Source: Calcarisporiella thermophila CBS 279.70 (Eukaryota > Calcarisporiellomycota). From it: 56,141 nt of DNA. Position numbers and translations under genes: made by a program. The DNA lies in assembly GCF_041956535.1 (NCBI RefSeq), contig NW_027192228.1, positions 1-56,141 of the forward strand, written 5' to 3'. This document shows, one piece after another, positions 1 through 10,987 of this stretch; positions within the stretch are counted from its first letter, which is position 1; every line of letters starts with the position of its first letter. A model generated the notes under the pieces. It was given only the letters and a program-made list of their open reading frames with translations, was not told where the DNA came from and did not search any database.

Positions 1-111
1 CTAACCTAACCTAACCTAACCTAACCTAACCTAACCTAACCTAACCTAACCTAACCTAACCTAACCTAACCTAACCTAACCTAACCTAACCCTAACCTAA
101 CCTAACCTAAC
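1..111. repeat. Telomere array, (CTAAC)n = (TTAGG)n
   Basis: About 22 tandem copies of the 5-base unit CTAAC run from the first base. The only irregularity is one extra C at position 91, which makes a single CCCTAA (TTAGGG) unit. The C-rich strand reading inward from the left edge means the chromosome terminus lies at position 1. The array degenerates at 112-120 into CAAAC units and then unique sequence. Confidence 0.96.
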
Positions 112-424
112 CAAACAAACTTAAATTGTCTGTTATCATTCAGATATAAAGACGATGGCTCGACCAGTTTTCGACACTACAAAGGAAATCCTGAAGTCGG
201 CAAGAATATCAATTTCACATAGCACATTCAGGTTTGCTCATTTATCTTCTCTTACAATTCATTTTCAAGTTAAACTTGAGTTAGAAGTAATCATTTACGG
301 AAACTAATATTTGGGCAATGTAGTGTAGCTACAACCAGCGAACACGCCCAATTGTGGCATTAGAAACTACCAGGGAAAACAATTTTCGCTTTGAGATTTC
401 AGGCATCTCTTACGCACATTCGGT
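112..424. other. Subtelomeric spacer
   Basis: AT-rich unique sequence between the telomere array and the first open reading frame. It must hold the promoter of that gene. No repeat, RNA gene or conserved motif is visible. Confidence 0.5.
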
Positions 425-1984
425 ATGTGTTTCCCTTGCGGGTCAGCAGATAAAATCGAATTTGTTGAGAGTGCAGATTCCTGCTGGTGCCAGTTAAAGA
501 GTATTTTTTGTGCTCTAAAGCATCCGCGCGGTGGCTGGATGTGGACTCTTGCGGTTGGAGTGACTTTGATGCTTTTATTCGCTGTCCACCCTGTTGCTGC
601 TTCATCGAACTGGCCTAGGTGGGGTGTAGTTATCGGTGGGAGAGGAGCGGAAGAAACGAGTAAAGTTTCTGTGAGTGGGCATACGAATTCATCATCAGTA
701 CTCTCCTTACTGTGGATGGAAAGTATGCTCCTGTTTACTGCTTCAGGTTATGGCGTCATCCATTACAGAAAGGGAATCAAGTTTTTAAGTTGCTGGACAA
801 AATATCTAGCTGCCAAATGGTGCTTTTGTAATGATGGTGAAACCAAACTGAGCGCATCTAGGAGCACGGTTGCAAGGTGGTTATTTGTACTTATTTTGAT
901 TGTTATTCCTGGACAAGTCAAGGCGGAGCCTACCCTGGCTCTTCCTGCTGGCCTAGTTGCTGGTTATTGTCTTGGGGCAGTACAATATCTGATCTCTTCT
1001 GCCGCTGCTTGGAGTGGAGCAGTGGCATTAGCGACGTGGGCTTCTGGTGAAACCGCCCTGGGTAAGGCCGTTACTGCAATCGGCAATCCATTCTGTCAGT
1101 GGCAAGAGGTGTTCGAGAGGCTGAGTGCATGGTGGGCGGGTCGTCCGGAAGGGCTACAGGACTGGAAATGGCGCGCAATCATGTCAGGGGCCATTGTTGT
1201 AGCTTTGCCTGATGACTACACCCAACGGGCATACGGGACAGGAACTGGGGTGCCATTGCGGCGAGTGTACAAAATACAAAGAGCTCCTGACAACTATGTC
1301 GGCGCAGCCGGATTCAAGTGGGCGATGGTAGCCAAACCAACTTATTTGTGCCGAGCCAAGCTGATATGGCCGGACCCAGAAGTGGTCACTGCGGTATTAG
1401 CCAAGGATGGAGATTCTGTAAGCGTATTTCTCGCTAGTTTACAGGTGATGCTACTGTTGGCAGCTGCCGTGTCAACTTCCATAACTAGCACTGCGATAAG
1501 TTTGGTGCAATATGGGGCCCTGCTGTTGCTCCCAAATGCTCTGGTCAGGTTGCTGCTCGTGTCTACAGCTCCATCTGCGAGCAAGATGATTGTCGTGCGT
1601 TTAGAGGAGGACCCACCCTTTGGTCAATGGGGTCGCGCACGGTGGCATAGCACTCTTCCATATGGTTTGGCACAAATGGGTATAGCCGCCGCTGTGCTAT
1701 GGTCTTATTTCATAATGGGACGCAGTCTTGCTTCTATTCTGCGTCTGTGTACAGGATTGTTGTTTGGAATACCACTCATCCTCTCATATATTGTATACGC
1801 AATTTGGCCTTCAAGTGCAGCTGGAGGGTTTGTGATGTTCCTCCCTGGCACAGCGGGGCTGCTCGCGTGGGGGACAGCTATTGCGCACGATATTGCTCAG
1901 TGCTGGGCAAGACCTGCACTGGTGAGGGATGTTCTACAGCCAACTTCCCTCAAGCTCATTAGCACGTACGGCTCCTCTACTTGA
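425..1984 (+). CDS. Orphan subtelomeric polytopic membrane protein
   Basis: A single uninterrupted frame of 519 codons with an ATG start and TGA stop. I do not recognise the family. The protein looks like a multi-pass membrane protein, with hydrophobic segments at about residues 38-60, 90-112, 150-168, 173-206, 332-380 (probably two), 416-462 (probably two) and 468-494. A soluble stretch of roughly residues 207-330 lies between them and contains a Trp-rich part (AWWAGRPEGLQDWKW). Its GC content is clearly higher than the flanking DNA and it has no introns, unlike most genes here. These features suggest a telomere-associated gene family or acquired sequence, but no origin can be assigned. Being only about 310 bp from the telomere array, it is probably subject to position-dependent silencing (inference). 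Confidence 0.6.
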   Translation: MCFPCGSADKIEFVESADSCWCQLKSIFCALKHPRGGWMWTLAVGVTLMLLFAVHPVAASSNWPRWGVVIGGRGAEETSKVSVSGHTNSSSVLSLLWMESMLLFTASGYGVIHYRKGIKFLSCWTKYLAAKWCFCNDGETKLSASRSTVARWLFVLILIVIPGQVKAEPTLALPAGLVAGYCLGAVQYLISSAAAWSGAVALATWASGETALGKAVTAIGNPFCQWQEVFERLSAWWAGRPEGLQDWKWRAIMSGAIVVALPDDYTQRAYGTGTGVPLRRVYKIQRAPDNYVGAAGFKWAMVAKPTYLCRAKLIWPDPEVVTAVLAKDGDSVSVFLASLQVMLLLAAAVSTSITSTAISLVQYGALLLLPNALVRLLLVSTAPSASKMIVVRLEEDPPFGQWGRARWHSTLPYGLAQMGIAAAVLWSYFIMGRSLASILRLCTGLLFGIPLILSYIVYAIWPSSAAGGFVMFLPGTAGLLAWGTAIAHDIAQCWARPALVRDVLQPTSLKLISTYGSST

Positions 1985-2753
1985 GTAGAAGCCCCGTAAG
2001 TCTTACTGTTTTATTAAATCTCCACAGCCATATAGCTTACTGTAAATTATTTACAATCCATTTCGTAGCCCTATCTGCATTTTTGTGGAGAGGGGAATAC
2101 ATGTGAACTAAAATGTAAATCTGTGTGTACAGAAAAAATCAACACCGATTAATATCGAGAAGATATCGAGCAATAAGCTATTATCTTATGTATTTTTATC
2201 AATTCATTTATCGTAAAAAATAAATATTTTCGGGTGTCTGTATCATACTGCCGGTTATTCAGAATGATACCGTTTTATGAAAAAACAAATAGTCTGAATC
2301 GGTGAGCTGATGAGCATTCTCATTATACCTCCTAATCGCAAAATATTTAGAGTATTTGAAGACAATTGTTTATAGTATATTTTTATCTGTCTCTACCTGT
2401 GTGAGGATCAAAATGAACAGGGAAGTATGGCTATTCTCTTTTGGCAGGCCTGCCGTACCCTAAGATCGACACGTATACCGCTTTGCTGCCATACTATGTT
2501 TTGACTTGAGTGTACAGTAGAGCTTCAAATCCTGATATACTGTATACTATACCTGCAAAATAATTAAGTATAAAAGCCGTTATCAGCACATCTACATCCG
2601 AATTTCTTTTATTACTGTATCTGCTCCTAAAAATACTTTCGACCATCTACTAAACTCACGCAAACATTTAAGAACTTGTATTTCACCTTTCATAATCACA
2701 AAGGCTGGCCAAGAGCATTAACTGAGTAATTTTACCGTAGAAGTCACCTCTGC

Positions 2754-2806
2754 GATCTTGATTTTAAAGGTTCCTAATGAAGTTAGGAACCTTTAAAATC
2801 AAGATC
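2754..2806. repeat. Perfect 24-bp inverted repeat with 5-nt loop
   Basis: The left arm (2754-2777) and right arm (2783-2806) are exact reverse complements, separated by TGAAG. The apex of the stem reads CCTAA on the left and TTAGG on the right, which is the telomeric unit of this chromosome. It could be an intrinsic hairpin, a MITE-like remnant or a fold-back scar. Confidence 0.9.
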
Positions 2807-2809
2807 CGT

Positions 2810-2838
2810 GGTCAAAATAAGTATACTAAATTTTGACC
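2810..2838. repeat. Second palindrome, 9-bp arms
   Basis: GGTCAAAAT at 2810-2818 pairs with ATTTTGACC at 2830-2838 across an 11-nt loop. It starts three bases after the larger hairpin ends, so the two form a compact cruciform-prone block. Confidence 0.75.
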
Positions 2839-3128
2839 AATCAAATCCTGTTAGTCACCTAGCGGAACCTTCACATTTTAGCCATCTTCGGCTCAAAATC
2901 ACTGATTCACATTTTGCTCCAACAATTACTTCATTAGGGCTTTTAGAAAATACGTAATTAGTACTATTTTGTTGATTTTAAAATGAGTTGGATACCATTG
3001 TAAACAGCCTAACTCTTGGCTCAGATATATAATCCCGATATAAAAAACCTATTAGCACCTACCCTTACATTCATATCTAGTTCCAATTTTATTTTTTATC
3101 CCATTGCATTCTTTTCAATAATATCAGT

Positions 3129-4332
3129 ATGGATATTTCGAAATTGTTTGACGTAAAGGGCAAAATTGTACTTATTACGGGCGGAAGTCGCGGGTATGCA
3201 ATAATTTCGTTCATTCAACTATATTTTCTTACCATTAGTATGTTATTTATAGTATTGGAGAAATGATTGCCACTGTAAGTGATGGGTGGTCTGCCGATTT
3301 TGCCTAGTTTATTACACTCAAGCTATCACATACACCAGCATTCAATGGGGAAATAAACTCACACATTATATATGTATATAGGGATTTGTTTCAAATGGCG
3401 CAAAGGTCTATATCTCAAGCAGGTCTGCCGACGTATGCGGACAGGTAATTAAACGAAATTGTACTTCATTTAGGGGTTTTGCAACTCATTGTTGATATCT
3501 ATCGTTTATAAACTCCGGTGTAGGTTGCTGCGAGACTAAACAAACAGGGACCTGGCCAATGCATTAGCATTCCTACCGACTTGCAAAACCCAGAATCATT
3601 GAAACACCTAGCAGAAGAGCTTAGGAAACGAGAGGATCGCTTTGATGTGCTAGTGAACAATGCAGGAGTGTATAATCAACAGGATTTTGACACATACACT
3701 GAGGATAAATGGGACGAAATAATAGACATAAACTTGAAAGCCCCCTATTTCTTGACAAAGTAGTAAGTTGATATGATCTATTTTCCAAAAAAAAGGAGTC
3801 TATAGTGAATGGGGATGGGTTTCTCAAATACATTAAAAGATAATGAATAACTCTTTCTCCTTCTTTCGTTAATAGTCTCATTCCACTTCTAACATCAAAA
3901 AGCACACAACAAGATCCAAGTCGCGTGATTATGATTGGCTCTGTCGCCTCTAAACTTAATTCGGCGATACCAACCTACTTCTATTGTATATCCAAGGCCG
4001 GGCTTCAAAGGATGTCTGAAGCACTTGCTCCGCTGCTAAGCCAGCGCCATATCACTGTGAATACAATTGAACCAGGATTGTTCCGATCAGAGATGACGAA
4101 AGATCTCTTCACGCAATTCAGTGAGTCGGTCATAAGCGAGCTAATGAAAAAGCGGATTCCGTCTGGGCGTGCTGGTGAACCCGAAGATATCGCTGGAACG
4201 TGCATTTATCTAGCGTCGCGTGCGGGTGCATACACGAATGGAGCAACCATAAGGGTAGATGGTTCTCTCCTATATTCAGCCAGAGATATTAAGATATTGT
4301 ACGTGACTGCGGGATTGCTTAAAAATCTATAA
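3129..4332 (+). CDS. Short-chain dehydrogenase/reductase (SDR), 5 exons
   Basis: Predicted exons are 3129-3193, 3253-3274, 3382-3444, 3524-3762 and 3876-4332. They splice in frame to 281 aa with GT..AG introns. Classical SDR landmarks are present: the Rossmann glycine motif TGGSRGIG, spanning the first splice junction near residues 18-25; VNNAGV at about residue 94; and the catalytic Y-x-x-x-K as YCISKAG, preceded by the IGSVAS serine strand. The C-terminal half has the usual VNTIEPGLFRSEM and ends of the family type (IRVDGS). It should be a cytosolic NAD(P)H-dependent oxidoreductase. Substrate cannot be told from sequence. It sits alone and transcribes towards the HeLo gene on the opposite strand. 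Confidence 0.88.
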
Positions 4333-4794
4333 AGTAAAATTTATTCCCTAATCTCTAGAAACATATTATTCATAGATCCATCTTTTGCGATATTAATATG
4401 GACTGGAAACAAAAAATATAAACAGAGAAACACAGTCTCTGTTATATTAGTATCCACAATTTGATACTTGACATTTCCACATTTACACTTCAACAATAAT
4501 CTTGCAAGGATCCTTTAGTTACAGATGATCAGATAATCAACAAACTAAATTATGTTCAGTTAGATTCATAAACAAGTTACGAAATATAGTAGGTAATATG
4601 GACGTTGCTATTCTAGCATTGATTATAAAATATAGGTATCTCTCAGGCGGGCCTGCAAAATACCTCAGTTGTGTTCAGATAGTCACCATTATGTAGGGCA
4701 CAAGGATGCATGTATCAAATTTAGTATGCCTCTAACTGCTCACCCTGAAATCCTACTCATATCGGTTTGAAACTTTCCGTTCCTGACATAATCA
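4333..4794. other. Convergent intergenic region
   Basis: Spacer between the 3' ends of the SDR gene (plus strand) and the HeLo gene (minus strand). It is AT-rich and presumably contains both polyadenylation regions. No ORF or repeat is seen. Confidence 0.5.
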
Positions 4795-7700
4795 TTATGA
4801 CACCCAAATAAGCACATTAATCCCCAAGCCTTTTTCACTCGCCACGTTATATGCGCATGTGTAGCATGGTCCAGGATTGCGCCTAATAACTGCATTCTTG
4901 CCTCTCTCCGAGCACCAGGCTCTCGCTACAGCCTCCGCTCCTTTGCCCGTCGCATTGATAACTAGAACCCCATTATTGTCATATTCGTCTGCGGAGGCGT
5001 TCTTCAAATCTTCTACGTTCCATATGTTCCTGTGGAACTTGGGCAGCTCACGTGTATGTACCTGGTGCTTCCCCTCCGGACCATTACAGGCTGGTACAGT
5101 CACAAAGACCGGGTTTGTATAGAGTGTATATGCGATGGAAGGCTCGTTGTCGATTTTGAATACCACGGTGGCACGATACTCCGTTTCGTCTTCGATCTCG
5201 GCTTTCGACATGGTGCTCGCGTTGGCGGAGAGGCTCACATCGAGTGGAAGCTCCTTCACGCGGATGCTTTCTAATGAGCAAGTTGTCATCTGTCGCACTG
5301 GAGGCTCCGGGATCACCCAGTTCAATTGGTCCTTAACTTCAGACATCCATTGGTAGATGTCCTCGTCAGGTTTGGGGCGTATTGTTTCATCGCCATCATC
5401 AGAGTATTTACCTCCTATATGGATTACATTACTGCTATTGCGATCCCGCTTCAAAGGAGCAACACGACGAGTCTTAAGGCGAATAAATTGGGTGCGCGGA
5501 CCCTCAATTGGGGGACAAGGTCCAACCCAGCCGCATAGCATTTTGACTCCAGGAAGGCAGCCAAGAACGCGTCCAAGCACAGTACGTGATCTCCAATAGC
5601 TCTGATTTGGTAAAGAAAGCCCATTATCGAAATATTTTGCAATGCGTAAATCTTTGACAAGAGATGGCGTACAAAGGACGAGAGCGGTCATTATTTTATG
5701 CGCAGCCCATTTTCCTGGGAGAACTGTCCCGAAAAGCCAATCCCATAAGTTTAAGTTGATGGTGCTACCACTCCGGAGATTACTGTAGATGTCCTCGGCG
5801 TAGTCTCGGGTTTCGTTCATATATGGCCATTTCAAAATCTCAGCAAAGCGCAGGAGACCCTCCACTTGCTTTTCGTGCACATGGGAGTGCAGTTGAATGG
5901 ATTTTTCAGTGATATCGTAAGCATCATCCCTTGGGTTGGACTCTTCGTCTTTGGTTTCTTCCGCTTCCTTTCCTTTTCCCTTTCCTTCTGCTTTCTCGTC
6001 TTCAGATTCTTTTAGGTCCTCGAGAACAATCTCAACATTATTAAGCCAGCAATCGGCGGCAATTAATGTAGTAAGCACTTTGGGTGTAAAGCCGGATATG
6101 GAGGCGTCAGGAAACTGGTTTAGTCTCCGGGCCAGCTCTTTTCCGAGAATCATCTGCCACAGAAAATTCCAAAAATTGTTCTCGCTGTAAGCTGCCAATG
6201 CGACACTAGACACCTGACCGAAGTTGACAAATACATCTTGACGATTCAAAAGACTATAGAGACCCGATATTTGATTCATGTGATCATAGGCATATTCAGT
6301 TTTAGTGTAGGTGACTCTAAAAAACGATTATTTCTTAGCTGGATTCACATAGGAATATCTAAAAAAGATCTACCCCATATTACCGGTAAATTCTTTCAGA
6401 TCTTCATAGTCTCGTTTGGAGTTCCAACCCAAAGTGCCGGCCCCTACTCTGAGTTCATGCAGTCGGCGCAAGAGTTTTTTCGCAGGAATACTTGGAATGT
6501 CTGCATAGTTAACGAGAATCGTTTTCTCGTACTGCTTGCCAAAATGCTCTTCATAATCCCAGCACTCAAGCCCGAAGCCCTGAATCGTTACTGTTCCAGG
6601 GTTGATGTTGTCGTAGTTTGGATCACTCTCAATATCGATAAAGACATAATCTTCGTCAGTGAGGCTGTTGTACTTATCATATCGGGCTTTTTTGATGAAC
6701 TTCTTCCTGTGGTAAATATCTGAACAAATAGTTAGCAAGTGCAGGAGTTGCACTGTTTGAATAGCATATACCCAACGCATTGTGAGGTAGCTTAACGAAC
6801 CCCATATATTTGTCTCTCCAGCGAAAATTGAAATCACTCTGGTCCCCTTTCCAATATATCCATGCACTGCAGTGAGAAGACCAGTCATGCGTAAGCAATT
6901 GACAATCCAAGGCTCCTTTGCTTTTATCATCCACAAAAATCTCTAATCTTTCCAACGCTTTTTCCAACTCATTCATCTCGGGGTCGTCGGCATCATCTGC
7001 AGTTCCATGACCTGCTTGATCTTGACTTTGTATCGCAGACTTCACAGGCGCAGGGGTAACAGTGACTTCTTCTGTCTTCTCATGATCCAGAGCGTATGCC
7101 GTTGCTCCAAGGTTGATGAGCCGAACACTTGCAGCATCAGATAGGTCCTCGTAGTCATCCGCAGAGGCTTGTTGAAGCAATTGCAAAGAACGAATCTCCT
7201 CGCTGGCTTCGATGTCCTCGCGCAATCTAATTGCTGTCCTTGATTTAAGATCTGGAAAGAGACTAACCAGACTATCGTTGAAGCCTCGAATTTCGGCTAT
7301 TAAGCTCAGAAACTTCGCCCTATCATTTATTGCCCACGCCGCCTTTCGTCTCATTGATGTGGTTTGCTGATATTCTTTCGCTGATTTTTGCAGACTTGCA
7401 TATGCGCGCTTGAAGACTGATTCGAGGATGAATTGGCTTCGATCCTCTGCGAGTAAATGCCTTGTCTTCTCTGGGAGCGAGGGGTCATAAATATTGCTAG
7501 TAGGTTCTTGTTTTAACCCATATTTTTTCTGTAGTAAGTTGGTGTCATTAAAAACGTGCTGAATGCATCCTAAAAGTTGCATGACGGTGTGCCACATTTC
7601 TGGCCGGTTAAGTCGAGAATCAATGACAAGATCCGGATCTGGCTGCCCAAGCTGGACATTAGACAGTCCGACCGTTTCACCCCACGTGAGTAGTCGTGTC

Positions 7701-7843
7701 CTTTCGACCTCAAGTTTCACGCGTGCGATTTCATAGTCCATTCCATAATGTCTACTCTGGACGATGATGTCAAATGCTTGAACGCAATTGTTCCAAAGCG
7801 TGACCATACTGATTGCACTAAACACGAAGCCCGCCGTTTCCAT
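4795..7843 (-). CDS. HeLo-domain protein with C-terminal CxE...PCxxC module
   Basis: Three exons (7843-6772, 6719-6384, 6314-4795) join to 975 aa. The first intron has a textbook GCTAACT branch site. Residues 1 to about 240 are a HeLo (prion-inhibition and propagation) domain: it opens METAGFVFSAISM and carries the family hallmark DYEIARVKLEVERTRLLTWG. HeLo domains are membrane-attacking helical bundles known from fungal HET-S-type cell death. A central helical block at about 665-760 includes HKIMTALVLCTPSL and GWVGPCPP, which I associate with uncharacterised fungal HeLo-linked proteins. A Lys/Glu-rich low-complexity segment lies near residue 595. The last 60 residues contain WCSE, then PGPCYTC, then a hydrophobic strand. 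This resembles a zinc-binding CxE/PCxxC arrangement, as in the deaminase superfamily, but the spacing is short (about 14 residues), so that reading is a hypothesis. Likely role: self/non-self recognition or regulated cell death. Confidence 0.8.
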
Positions 7844-8575
7844 GGTGAAGTTAGATCGCGGTTGAAGTAATGTCTGAAGATGGTTTTGATGTAAGAAGAA
7901 GTTGCAATGGTTGCGGTGAACGCAGACGGCATTTTGAAATCGAGCACAGCCATACTTGCCAAGTCACGTATAAAGGACAGAGTTGCAATAAAGTTTCGAT
8001 AGGGTTTATAATTTTATGGGAGAAGTGAGTTCTCACCATTCAGAGGTGCGCCACTTTAATTGGATTCTAGTTATGGTGCGCTGGAACTTACCAAGTATAT
8101 CTCACTAATTGATTGTTACTTCCTCACACATTTATACCATTGTCTAATGATATGCAGAAAAATGCTCTAAAATATTTCAATAACGAAATAATTAATCCCT
8201 ATTGAGATACAGTTTTCCTAGCCATAGCTGCGCTACCAAACCAATAGGCTGTGACACCGCTCTAATCGATTTTCAACTCGCAAAGATTGATAATCGAATG
8301 TTAAATTTTTTTGATTAGACCAGGAATAAATTCATCAACTTCATTGGATCTATCTATTATGGTGACAATGGTCGCGTACTTCGTTATAAATATAGCCTGG
8401 GTTTCTTGAGAACCGTTGCGCTTGCGATAGATCGTATAATCGAATACCATTCTATTCCACTTGAGCGAAAAAAAGCTCCATCTATCTGTTTTTATTTCTG
8501 ACAAAATCAAGCCGAGACGTGTGAAAGTTTAGTATATCCTCTGCTAATACTTCCTGCCAATTACACTTTGAAGGA
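7844..8575. other. Divergent promoter region
   Basis: Shared upstream region of the HeLo gene (minus strand) and the epoxide hydrolase relic (plus strand). AT-rich; small open frames here overlap on both strands and resemble nothing. No operator-like repeats were found. Confidence 0.45.
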
Positions 8576-9640
8576 ATGGCCGAACGACCCCAGCCATTCG
8601 CCATTACAACTCCACCTGGTGCACTCGAACGTCTCCACGAACGACTTGCTGGCGCCGTCCTACCCGACCAAATTGAAGGTATTACCTGGGAACATGGTAC
8701 CGATTTAGCCACGCTGAAGAAATATATTTCTCGCTGGCAAGAATTCGATTGGGAAAAGCTCGCGACAAAATTAATCAATTTTCGCATTATAAACTCCAAG
8801 TTAACAACATTACTCTTCATTTCATTCATGGATCACCTCGCAAACATCCTGACAGGGCTATTCCACTCCTAGTGATTCATGGCTGGCCAAGTACATTTTG
8901 GGAGTTTAACAAAGTAATCGATCTCCTAGTTAATTCCGAGAGAGATGATGTTCCTGTGTTTGATGTTGTCGTCCCTTCCTTGCCCGGATATGGCTACTCC
9001 ACATCTCCTACTCAAACTGGTTTTGGCATTGCTGCCATGGCTGAAACGCTCCATCTATTGATGCTGAAACTTGGTTATACAAGTTACACTGTTCAAGGAG
9101 GTGATTGGGGTAGCACCATTTCACGAGTAATTGCGATTAAATACCCACAATACTGCAAAGCCATGCATATAAATGGTGTTTATTGTTTGCCTCCAGTTGG
9201 GTGGAATCTCTGGAAAATCAAATCTGCTCTTTGGTTTGCTGGTCTAACCTCTATCTACGACAAACAAAGCGATACACTCATACGAGACATCTATGATTTT
9301 ATTAAAAAGGAGACAGGATATCTATATTTTTATTGAAAGTTTCATTTTCAACCTTCAGGCAAAACTGATCAGCAATAATTTGGCTCCATTGGTTTGCGAT
9401 TGTTGTCACGAAATTTGATCTAGTATGATGTTAATTTAAACTTGTGGATCTCAGCCGTTTTCGAGAGCTCATCGCATCACTTAAAACATTGGAGTGGGCC
9501 GAGCTTATCTGGACAAGAAAAGTTTGCAAGTTTAGCTTATTGAATTTGCTGCACACTCGTACTCTTTGTTAAGAACCAGGTGGCCTATCTTCGGAATTGA
9601 TCGCAGAACATGACTTTACAAATTTTATCCCTTCAGCGCA
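8576..9640 (+). pseudogene. Epoxide hydrolase (EHN + alpha/beta hydrolase), frameshifted and decayed
   Basis: The N-terminal epoxide hydrolase domain starts at an ATG (MAERPQPFAITTPPGALERL) and runs to FDWEK. The frame then breaks at GGGAAAAG (8751-8758), and the homology continues one frame over: HFIHGSP, LLVIHGWPSTFWEF (oxyanion-type HGWP), LPGYGYS and VQGGDWGS, with the nucleophile Asp in GGDWG. One base appears to be missing. The shifted frame stops at 9336, after about 240 residues, where intact microsomal-type enzymes run to about 390. Beyond the stop, broken C-terminal traces can be read, such as GKTDQQ near 9360 and ELIAEHDFTNF near 9600, so the gene was once full length. The catalytic His region is lost. 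It would have hydrolysed epoxides to diols. The single indel could be a sequencing error, but the damaged 3' half argues for real decay. The right boundary is approximate. Confidence 0.75.
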
Positions 9641-10061
9641 AGGTACATACACAGTGATCACTAATAAAAAACGGGTTTCATCTTAAGGATCATTATGATG
9701 TGTTGAAATCGCACTAAAATATATATGACTAAAAAAATATAAGCTAATAATATGATAAGAACAGACGAAGTGCGAAGATTTTCACTTTTCCATACCCTGG
9801 CTACGCAATATGTTTCGGGGGAAAAATTTTACCTCTAATGATCCAACTACAATGAGAGCTGATCGAAATCGAGGTGAAAATGCGAAACAGCATCTCCGGA
9901 TCAACATAGGCTGGGGCTGTATATCTTCAGAGGCTTATCACAAACTGGCCTTTTAACTATATTCAATATATTCTTTATATCACATTTTTTTATAATCATA
10001 GTTGTTGGATGATCAAATTTTAAATTCGTCAACTTATTGTAATCTCCCAATACCCATTAAT
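9641..10061. other. Intergenic region
   Basis: AT-rich sequence with no supported gene, located between the epoxide hydrolase remnant and the small secreted protein gene. Confidence 0.4.
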
Positions 10062-10375
10062 ATGAAGTTGTTTTATTCTTGATCCTAGGTTCATTTGTCT
10101 TCTCCCAGGCCGCACCTGTTTCAAAGAGAGCCATTCCCGATTTTCCCTTACCCCCTATGTACCTTCCCTTTATCAGTAGCCCGATAGTAAACTTCATTTT
10201 TAAACTCTTACAAGGAGGTATCCCAGCAGCACTACAAAAGGAGTTAACGGAAGCCTGTGTGTTAGTTATAAATAACTCAATTCGCGGGAACGCAACAACA
10301 ATAACCGAAACGCAGACGATTATAAAGACAATAACAATAGCTCAAACAACAACCGCAACAGCTTCCCCAACTTGA
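10062..10375 (+). pseudogene. Small secreted Thr-rich protein, frameshift in signal peptide
   Basis: An ATG at 10062 opens a typical signal-peptide start (MKLFY) but hits TGA after six codons. From 10079 the next frame continues the same hydrophobic core (LILGSFVFSQA) and a normal cleavage context (QAAPVSKRA), then about 80 mature residues. One base seems to be missing between 10074 and 10079, beside a TTTT run. The mature part has PLPPMYLPF, a hydrophobic stretch with two potential N-glycosylation sites (NNS, NAT), and a Thr-rich tail. No family is recognised. Either a recently inactivated effector-like gene or an assembly indel; a read-level check would decide. Alternatively an intron ending at the TAG at 10087-10089 could supply a different first exon, which I could not find. 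Confidence 0.5.
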
Positions 10376-10987
10376 TCTAGCCCCCCATAGTCTCATAAAA
10401 CTTTCTTATTTCATCTCTGCATAAGTCAAGTTTTGCTTGTGTAGCCTACAGTCTCTTTAACATTGCAATCAAAACATCAATCGTATAAAACTTCTGCTAG
10501 TAAGTCGCTATTTGATTATATCTATTTTGGAAGTTGTCAAAGGATTGCTTGAGTATTCATATCTTTTCATAAACAATATAGTCCTGATACGTGTTTGTGC
10601 TGAGAAATATTTCCTAGAATAGCGTGAGAACTAGCAAACTCCATGTGAGCTCATACATGGAACACGGCTATCTCCAGCTTATTATTCTAAAATTCTCAGC
10701 ATTATATCTGTTTTGGTTTTGAATAAAATACATTTATATATGGAATCTAATTACGCGAGATAATACTACTTGTTGAAGAGTTGCTTGAACCTATGAGATG
10801 ATGACCAGTTGAGAGCATTTTTCGGTAATTTGAACGCAAAAAAAAAAAATAGAGTACAATCCAATATAAAGAACTGTCGAATTTAATTGCAGCTACTTGA
10901 AACCAATACTGACTACTAGCTTTGGTTGATTCAACAAAAAGTTTCGATATATCCTTCTTTTAAATCCCCGTGATCACTGAGTATTTT
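10376..10987. other. Intergenic region
   Basis: AT-rich spacer before the first receptor gene. It includes a run of 12 A's near 10840. No supported gene. Confidence 0.4.

Larger units (their letters stand above)
1985..3128. other. Intergenic region with palindromes
   Basis: AT-rich, with stops in all frames. The only structured sequence is the pair of inverted repeats near 2754-2838, listed separately. The 3' part should hold the SDR promoter; no clear TATA element could be chosen. Confidence 0.5.
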
